Source: Brevundimonas sp.
GTDB taxonomy: Bacteria > Pseudomonadota > Alphaproteobacteria > Caulobacterales > Caulobacteraceae
NCBI RefSeq assembly: GCF_016742135.1
Contig: NZ_JACVCG010000001.1
Location: forward strand, 640,167 to 704,166
Direction: 5' to 3'
Length of the DNA stretch: 64,000 nucleotides
Both the position numbers and the translations under genes were made by a program. Shown piece after piece: positions 58,673-64,000 of this stretch. The notes beneath the pieces were generated by a model. The model saw only the letters and a list, made by a program, of their open reading frames with translations. It ran no database searches and was not told the DNA's origin. Position 1 is the stretch's first letter; every line of letters starts with the position of its first letter.

Positions 58673-60253
58673 CTAGAAACCACGCGGGCCGCCGCCGCCA
58701 CCGGTGACCCGGGCGGCCTGCTGCTGGGCGCGGGCATCGGGCGCCCGGGGGCCACCCCCCGTGATCACGAGATCGCCTTCCTTGAGCTCGCCGCCGATGA
58801 CTTCGGTATAGGAGCCGTCCGTGGCACCGGTGATCACCGGCACACGTACGGGCTTGCCGTCACGCAGTACCCAGACGACGCCACGGTTTCCACCCCCGGC
58901 GAGACGCACACGCTGGGTCTCGAGGATCGCCTGCTGATCGGCCCGCAACAGCGGTTTGATCTCGTCCAGGGCGGCATTGAGGATCGCCGCCGAGGCCGCA
59001 TTGCCACCCCCCCGGCGTTGACCGCCGCCCGCGCCGCGCTGGGCGCGCATGTCCTGCTGGGCCTTTTCCAGAATGGGCAGGACCGTGGTCCGCTGGGTGG
59101 CGTCCAGCTTCAGCTCCTCAACCAGGGTCGCGACGATATTGCCGCGTCCGCCGCCGCCGCGCTGGCGGTTACCGCCGGTCGCCGCTGGCCCGAAGGGTGA
59201 GCCGCCGCTCCGGGCCTGGCCGCCCTGCTGCGCGGCCAGTACATCGCCCGGCGTGAAGCGCAGGGCGGCGTTCGGCACGCGCAACACATTGCGCTTCTCT
59301 TCCAGAATGATGTCAGCATTGGCCGTCATGCCGGGCAGCAGCCTTTCGCCGGGGTTATCGGCCTCGACCACGACCGTATAGGCGACCACGCTCTGCTCAG
59401 TGGTGGGCAGAACCCGGATCTGGGTCACCTGCCCGGTGAAATTGTCGTCGGGAAAGGCATCGACGGTGAAGCGCACCGTCTGGCCGACCCGAACCGAGCC
59501 GATGTCGGCTTCATCGACCGTCACCAGCGCCTGGACCCGCGACATGTCCTGGGCCAGGGTAAACAGCACGGCGACGTTCAGGCCCGAGGCCACCGTCTGG
59601 CCGGGCTCGATCTGCCGGTCGATGACGATGCCGTCGATGGGGGCGGTGATGGTGGTCCGTCCCAGCGTCGCCTGATTGGCGCGAAGCTGGGCCTGTTGCT
59701 GGCGCACCTGGGCGCGCGCGCTCTGCTCATTGGCCCGCGCCGTCCGCAGTGAGGCCTCGGCCGCGTCCAGCGCCGCCTGGGCGATGATCTGGCGGTCAAA
59801 CAGGAATTTCTGACGGTCATACTCGGCCTGCGCCAGTGCGACCTGGGCCTGGGCCTGGGCGACACCCGCCTGCGCCGAGACGATGGCGGCCTGCGACTGT
59901 TCGACCGAAGAGCGCTGGTTCTCCGGATCCAGCCGGGCCAGGACCTGACCGCGCCGCACCCGGTCATTGTAGTCGACCAGAACCTCGGTGACCTGGCCGG
60001 AGATCTGCGAGCCGACCTCGACGGTGACCAGCGCCTCGAGCGTGCCAGAAGCCGAGACGCTGCGCACGATCTCGCCTGTGCGGATCGCCTCTGTCCGGTA
60101 GGGATCAGCGTCGCCGCCCCCGCGCAGGAAGATGAACCACACCGCCACCGCGACCACCAGGACACCGGCGCCGCCGATGATCCAGCCGCGACGGCTGCGG
60201 CGACGCAGACGGGGTTTGGCGGGGGCGGGGCCGGTCGAAAGGGGCGAGGTCAT
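58673..60253 (-). CDS. MacA/HlyD-type adaptor with helical insertion
   Basis: A 526-residue periplasmic adaptor. Start ATG 60253 gives a basic N-terminus (RLRRRSRRG) and one transmembrane anchor (24-43). The split lipoyl domain is at 70-110 and 198-225, a coiled-coil hairpin rich in Ala and Gln lies between (about 112-197), and the beta-barrel domain follows to about 330 (VPNAALRF). Residues about 341-456 are an insertion not usual in MacA: Gly-rich linkers flanking two predicted helices (373-407 and 420-452). VVWVLRDGKPVRVPV then resumes the membrane-proximal domain. The long frame to 61567 is a shadow of rpsL and rpsG. Confidence 0.92.
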   Translation of the reverse strand: MTSPLSTGPAPAKPRLRRRSRRGWIIGGAGVLVVAVAVWFIFLRGGGDADPYRTEAIRTGEIVRSVSASGTLEALVTVEVGSQISGQVTEVLVDYNDRVRRGQVLARLDPENQRSSVEQSQAAIVSAQAGVAQAQAQVALAQAEYDRQKFLFDRQIIAQAALDAAEASLRTARANEQSARAQVRQQQAQLRANQATLGRTTITAPIDGIVIDRQIEPGQTVASGLNVAVLFTLAQDMSRVQALVTVDEADIGSVRVGQTVRFTVDAFPDDNFTGQVTQIRVLPTTEQSVVAYTVVVEADNPGERLLPGMTANADIILEEKRNVLRVPNAALRFTPGDVLAAQQGGQARSGGSPFGPAATGGNRQRGGGGRGNIVATLVEELKLDATQRTTVLPILEKAQQDMRAQRGAGGGQRRGGGNAASAAILNAALDEIKPLLRADQQAILETQRVRLAGGGNRGVVWVLRDGKPVRVPVITGATDGSYTEVIGGELKEGDLVITGGGPRAPDARAQQQAARVTGGGGGPRGF

Positions 60254-60406
60254 GCGGATCGGGTCTCGTCGTTCATAGGGGCCCGCCCGCAAGCGGGGAC
60301 GTGAAGGCTTAACGCCGGGATCTGGCGTTTCCGTCGCAAACTCAGCACGAAACCGGCTGAACCGAGGATGAAACACCTCCGGAAAGGCCCGGCCCGATCC
60401 CGACCC

Positions 60407-60435
60407 TTGACCCCGAGGCCTGCCGCGCGTAGAAG
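60407..60435 (+). promoter_or_regulatory. Probable rpsL (str operon) promoter
   Basis: TTGACC (60407-60412) and TAGAAG (60430-60435) are 17 bases apart. This is the best promoter match in the gap, about 210 bases before rpsL, which implies a long leader containing the hairpin at 60502. Confidence 0.45.
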
Positions 60436-60501
60436 GCGCCACCTTCGAGACGGGCCCCGGCCCGGACCGGAGTGAAAATCGAATGCGACGGGCTGTGTCC
60501 C

Positions 60502-60534
60502 GCCGGAATGCCCGAAGCGCGCATTCCGGCTTTT
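60502..60534 (+). terminator. Terminator-like hairpin in the rpsL leader
   Basis: GCCGGAATGC (60502-60511) and its exact complement GCATTCCGGC (60521-60530) form a 10-bp stem with a 9-base loop followed by TTTT (60531-60534). It lies between the probable promoter and rpsL, so it could be an attenuator, or the end of a short RNA. Confidence 0.6.
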
Positions 60535-60646
60535 GCGTTTGAGACCAATCCACCCGGGCAGCGGCCATCCGGCCGGGTCCAAAAGAAGGCTCCGAGACGC
60601 CCCGGCCGACAGGCACACGTCTCCTACATGAAGAGAAACAGTTCGA

Positions 60647-61018
60647 ATGCCCACGATCAACCAGCTGATCCGCAAGCCCCGTCAGCCCAAGGTGGCCCGG
60701 AACAAGGTTCCCGCCCTGAAGGGCTGCCCGCAGCGTCGCGGCGTCTGCACCCGCGTCTACACCACCACCCCGAAGAAGCCGAACTCGGCGCTGCGTAAGG
60801 TCGCCAAGGTGCGCCTGACCTCGGGCATCGAAGCGGTGTGCTACATCCCCGGCGAAGGCCATAATCTGCAGGAGCACTCTGTGGTGCTGATCCGCGGTGG
60901 CCGCGTGAAGGACCTTCCGGGCGTGCGCTACCACATCCTGCGCGGCGTGCTCGACACCCAGGGCGTCAAGGACCGCAAGCAGCGTCGTTCGCACTACGGC
61001 GCCAAGCGTCCGAAGTAA
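60647..61018 (+). CDS. rpsL: 30S ribosomal protein S12
   Basis: S12 is part of the decoding centre. The 123-residue product begins [15 protein letters not shown] and contains the conserved [16 protein letters not shown], with the lysine at the usual streptomycin-resistance position unchanged, and the [10 protein letters not shown] block at the second site. First gene of the str operon. The ATG is at 60647 after an AGAGAAACAG stretch. Confidence 0.99.
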   Translation: MPTINQLIRKPRQPKVARNKVPALKGCPQRRGVCTRVYTTTPKKPNSALRKVAKVRLTSGIEAVCYIPGEGHNLQEHSVVLIRGGRVKDLPGVRYHILRGVLDTQGVKDRKQRRSHYGAKRPK

Positions 61019-61084
61019 GCCTCGCGCCTCACGAATTAATTTCCGGCCCGGGCCGGACCCCAGACAACCAAGAAGAGCAAGCCC

Positions 61085-61558
61085 ATGTCCCGTCGTCACC
61101 GCGCCCAGAAGCGTGAAGTTCTGCCGGATCCCAAGTTCGGGGATCTGGTCGTCACCAAGTTCATGAATTACGTCATGTACGAGGGCAAGAAGGCCGTCGC
61201 CGAGAACATCGTCTACGGTGCCTTCGACATCCTGGCCGACAAGAAGAAGGACATGGAGCCGGTCGCGACCTTCCATTCTGCCCTCGACAACGTCGCCCCG
61301 GCGGTCGAGGTCCGGTCGCGTCGCGTCGGTGGTGCCACCTATCAGGTGCCGGTCGAGGTTCGCCCCGAGCGCCGTCGCGCCCTGGCCATCCGCTGGCTGG
61401 TCAACGCCGCCCGCAAGCGCGGCGAGAACACCATGACGGAAAAGCTGGCCGCCGAGCTGCTGGACGCCGCCAACAACCGCGGTACCGCCGTCAAGAAGCG
61501 CGAGGACACCCACAAGATGGCCGAAGCCAACCGGGCCTTCAGCCACTACCGCTGGTAA
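61085..61558 (+). CDS. rpsG: 30S ribosomal protein S7
   Basis: S7 nucleates the 30S head and contacts E-site tRNA; it is often the autoregulator of the str operon. The 157-residue product begins [19 protein letters not shown] and ends with the typical [13 protein letters not shown]. It follows rpsL by 66 bases, with AAGAAGAG near the start, the usual order. Confidence 0.99.
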   Translation: MSRRHRAQKREVLPDPKFGDLVVTKFMNYVMYEGKKAVAENIVYGAFDILADKKKDMEPVATFHSALDNVAPAVEVRSRRVGGATYQVPVEVRPERRRALAIRWLVNAARKRGENTMTEKLAAELLDAANNRGTAVKKREDTHKMAEANRAFSHYRW

Positions 61559-61600
61559 CGCCTTCAAAGCGTCACCTGCACTGACTATCTAAGGGTTTCC

Positions 61601-61633
61601 GGCGCGGGCGGTTTCAGCTAAATCGCCCGCGCC
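61601..61633 (+). repeat. Stem-loop between rpsG and fusA
   Basis: GGCGCGGGCG (61601-61610) pairs with CGCCCGCGCC (61624-61633) around a 13-base loop. No T-tract follows, so it is not a typical intrinsic terminator; it may be an mRNA processing or protective structure. Confidence 0.75.
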
Positions 61634-61704
61634 GCATATCCGCACAGACCGACTTTCCCGAGGGCGCTCCCCGCGTCCTGATCTCACTTCAAGGCACGTT
61701 TCCC

Positions 61705-63783
61705 ATGGCCCGCACTCACAAGATCGAGGACTACCGCAACTTCGGCATCATGGCCCACATCGACGCGGGCAAGACGACGACGACCGAGCGGATCCTGTTC
61801 TACACCGGCAAGAACCACAAGATTGGCGAAGTGCACGACGGCGCGGCCACCATGGACTGGATGGACCAGGAGATGGAGCGCGGCATCACCATCACCTCGG
61901 CCGCCACGACCGCCTTCTGGCGCGAAAAGCGCCTGAACATCATCGACACCCCCGGCCACGTGGACTTCACCATTGAGGTCGAGCGCTCGCTGCGCGTGCT
62001 GGACGGTGCCGTGACCGTGCTGGACGGCAACGCCGGCGTCGAGCCGCAGACCGAGACCGTCTGGCGCCAGGCCGACAAGTACCGCGTGCCCCGCATCGTC
62101 TTCGTCAACAAGATGGACAAGATCGGTGCCGACTTCGACAAGTCGGTCGAGTCTATCCGCGACCGTCTGGGCGCCAAGGCCGTGCCGATCCAATTCCCCA
62201 TCGGGGCCGAGTCCAATCTGACTGGCCTGGTCGACCTGGTCCGCATGAAGGCGGTCATCTGGGACAATGACAATCTGGGTGCCAGCTTCCACGACGAGGA
62301 AATTCCGGCCGATCTGGTCGACAAGGCCAATGAGGCCCGCCAGTACCTGATCGACAACGCCGTCGAGCTCGATGACGAGGCGATGGAAGCCTACCTCGAG
62401 GGCAATGAGCCGTCGGAAGAGACCATCAAGAAGTGCATCCGCAAGGCCGTGCTGACCGGTGCCTTCTATCCGATCCTGTGCGGCTCGGCCTTCAAGAACA
62501 AGGGCGTCCAGACCCTGCTGGACGCCGTCGTCGACTATCTGCCGTCGCCGGTGGACATTCCGCCGACCCCGGGCATCGACTTCAAGACCGAAGAGCCCGT
62601 CACGCGCCGCGCATCGGACGACGAGCCTCTGTCGGTTCTGGCGTTCAAGATCATGGACGACCCCTTCGTCGGTTCGCTGACCTTCTGCCGCATCTATTCC
62701 GGCAAGATGGAAACGGGCATGGGCCTGCTGAACTCGACCCGCGACAAGAAGGAGCGCGTCGGCCGTATGCTGCTGATGCACTCGAACAACCGCGAGGACA
62801 TCAAGGAAGCCTATGCCGGCGACATCGTCGCCCTGGCCGGCCTGAAGGATACCCGCACGGGCGACACCCTGTGCGACCCGATCAAGTCGCCCGTCATCCT
62901 CGAGAAGATGGAGTTCCCGGCGCCGGTGATCGAGATCGCCGTCGAACCCAAGTCCAAGGCCGACCAGGAGAAGCTAGGCGTCGCCCTGGCCAAGCTGGCC
63001 TCGGAGGACCCGTCCTTCACCGTCTCGACCGACCACGAGTCGGGCCAGACCATCCTGAAGGGCATGGGCGAGCTGCACCTGGACATCAAGATCGACATCC
63101 TGAAGCGCACCTACAAGGTCGAGGCCAACATCGGCGCGCCGCAGGTGGCCTATCGCGAGTCCATCAGCCGCAAGGCCGAGATCGACTACACCCACAAGAA
63201 GCAGACCGGCGGCACGGGTCAGTTCGCCCGCGTCAAGCTGGTGTTCGAACCGGGCGAGCCCGGATCGGACTTCGTCTTTGAATCCGCCATCGTCGGCGGT
63301 GCCGTGCCCAAGGAATATATCCCGGGCGTGGAAAAGGGCCTGAAGTCGGCCAAGGACAACGGCCTGCTGGCCGGCTTCCCGGTGATCGACGTCAAGGCCA
63401 CCCTGGTCGACGGCGCGTTCCACGACGTGGACTCCTCGGTGCTGGCCTTTGAAATCGCGGCCCGCGCCGCCTTCAAGGAACTGCGCGAAAAGGGCGGCCC
63501 CAAGCTGCTCGAGCCGATCATGGCCGTCGAGGTGGTCACGCCCGAGGAATACCTGGGCTCGGTCATCGGCGACCTGAACGGGCGTCGCGGCATGATCCAG
63601 GGTCAGGACATGCGCGGTAACGCCACCGTCGTGAACGCCTTCGTGCCGCTGGCCAACATGTTCGGCTATGTGAACACCCTGCGGGGCATGTCACAGGGCC
63701 GCGCCCAGTTCACCATGCAGTACGACCACTATGAGCCGGTGCCGCAACACGTCGCCGACGAAGTGATCAAGAAGTACGCCTAA
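61705..63783 (+). CDS. fusA: Elongation factor G
   Basis: Translocation GTPase, 692 residues, the normal EF-G length. The G1 region is [20 protein letters not shown], switch 2 is [16 protein letters not shown], and [10 protein letters not shown] is G4. Domain IV and V blocks ([33 protein letters not shown]) are intact. Start ATG 61705 lies 146 bases after rpsG, a longer gap than elsewhere in the operon and holding the stem-loop at 61601. Confidence 0.99.
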   Translation: MARTHKIEDYRNFGIMAHIDAGKTTTTERILFYTGKNHKIGEVHDGAATMDWMDQEMERGITITSAATTAFWREKRLNIIDTPGHVDFTIEVERSLRVLDGAVTVLDGNAGVEPQTETVWRQADKYRVPRIVFVNKMDKIGADFDKSVESIRDRLGAKAVPIQFPIGAESNLTGLVDLVRMKAVIWDNDNLGASFHDEEIPADLVDKANEARQYLIDNAVELDDEAMEAYLEGNEPSEETIKKCIRKAVLTGAFYPILCGSAFKNKGVQTLLDAVVDYLPSPVDIPPTPGIDFKTEEPVTRRASDDEPLSVLAFKIMDDPFVGSLTFCRIYSGKMETGMGLLNSTRDKKERVGRMLLMHSNNREDIKEAYAGDIVALAGLKDTRTGDTLCDPIKSPVILEKMEFPAPVIEIAVEPKSKADQEKLGVALAKLASEDPSFTVSTDHESGQTILKGMGELHLDIKIDILKRTYKVEANIGAPQVAYRESISRKAEIDYTHKKQTGGTGQFARVKLVFEPGEPGSDFVFESAIVGGAVPKEYIPGVEKGLKSAKDNGLLAGFPVIDVKATLVDGAFHDVDSSVLAFEIAARAAFKELREKGGPKLLEPIMAVEVVTPEEYLGSVIGDLNGRRGMIQGQDMRGNATVVNAFVPLANMFGYVNTLRGMSQGRAQFTMQYDHYEPVPQHVADEVIKKYA

Positions 63784-63800
63784 CCCAAACCCCTGCTTTC

Positions 63801-63859
63801 GGCGGACCCCGGTCCGCCGGGGGCCCTGAAACCCCAAGGACGAGCCCCCTGTTCAGGGG
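63801..63859 (+). repeat. Two small inverted repeats between fusA and tuf
   Basis: GGCGGACC (63801-63808) with GGTCCGCC (63811-63818), and CCCCTG (63846-63851) with CAGGGG (63854-63859). Neither has a T-tract. They precede the tuf ribosome binding site (GGAGAG). Confidence 0.7.
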
Positions 63860-63873
63860 ACGGAGAGAAGAGA

Positions 63874-64000
63874 ATGGCCAAGGAAAAGTTTGAACGCACC
63901 AAGCCGCACTGCAACATCGGCACGATTGGTCACGTTGACCATGGCAAGACGACGCTGACGGCGGCGATCACGATGACGCTGGCGAAGGCGGGTGGAGCCA
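63874..64000 (+). CDS. tuf: Elongation factor Tu (5' part only)
   Basis: The last 127 bases encode the EF-Tu N-terminus: [20 protein letters not shown] followed by the G1 loop [15 protein letters not shown] precedes ATG 63874. The gene continues past the window end, so its length and the rest of the operon are unknown. Confidence 0.98.
   Translation, partial: MAKEKFERTKPHCNIGTIGHVDHGKTTLTAAITMTLAKAGGA

Larger units (their letters stand above)
60254..60646 (+). other. rpsL leader/promoter region, 393 bases
   Basis: This divergent region between the macA-like gene and rpsL has no recognisable gene. It holds the probable rpsL promoter (60407-60435), a terminator-like hairpin (60502-60534) between that promoter and rpsL, and a possible minus-strand ribosome binding region for the adaptor. 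The remainder shows nothing further that I can support. Confidence 0.6.

Noticed and set aside
58673..61567. One long minus-strand frame running from the MacA-like adaptor through the rpsL and rpsG region
   Set aside because: The adaptor proper starts at 60253. The upstream extension is antisense to rpsL and rpsG and has no similarity to adaptors.

Overview
The window is a GC-rich chromosomal segment from an alphaproteobacterium, almost certainly Caulobacterales (Caulobacter/Brevundimonas-like). FliX, CheL and FlbY around flgI are a caulobacterial signature, there are two LOG-type proteins and a CC_3452-like secreted protein, and several promoters fit the TTGNCN / GCTANA style of caulobacterial housekeeping sigma. 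Genes are tightly packed, with many ATGA, GTGA and TTGA overlaps. I see no prophage, insertion sequence, CRISPR array or obvious genomic island.

Layout. 1-2256: flagellar P-ring locus (flbY-cheL-flgI on minus, fliX divergent). 2394-6557: dksA, a secreted esterase with a coupled small exported protein, gltX, a small secreted protein and a LOG-family protein. 6637-10457: lipoprotein, tRNA-Asn, a SpoU RNA methyltransferase, a 40-codon membrane peptide and phosphoglucomutase. 10531-17916: an APC amino-acid permease, HrpB helicase, a coupled pair of methyltransferases and a membrane glycosyltransferase. 18044-21238: a TetR regulator coupled to a B12/siderophore-type ABC importer. 21235-26916: lytic transglycosylase, dapA-smpB, a small membrane protein, uracil-DNA glycosylase coupled to a NYN protein, and folK.

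26959-36263 is a long plus-strand cluster: rpoZ, spoT, a LOG-family gene, pyrE, pdxJ, acpS, lepB, rnc, era and a serine hydrolase. 36267-44270 is the outer-membrane biogenesis operon lptF-lptG-lptD-surA-pdxA-rsmA on minus. 44409-47057: pepA, holC and two tandem I78-like lipoproteins. 47358-55797: rpoB and rpoC. 55855-60253: a MacAB-type efflux operon on minus with a proline-rich membrane protein at its end. 60647-64000: the str operon rpsL-rpsG-fusA-tuf, cut by the window edge.

Most of the window is core metabolism and information processing. I found no clear new multi-gene defence or biosynthetic system. The points most worth checking are the LOG gene translationally coupled to spoT, the helical insertion in the MacA-like adaptor, the long acidic N-terminus of LepB, the paired I78-like lipoproteins carrying a CTTC motif, a 42-codon leader ORF before rpoB, the repeats between rpoB and rpoC, and a terminator-like hairpin in the rpsL leader.
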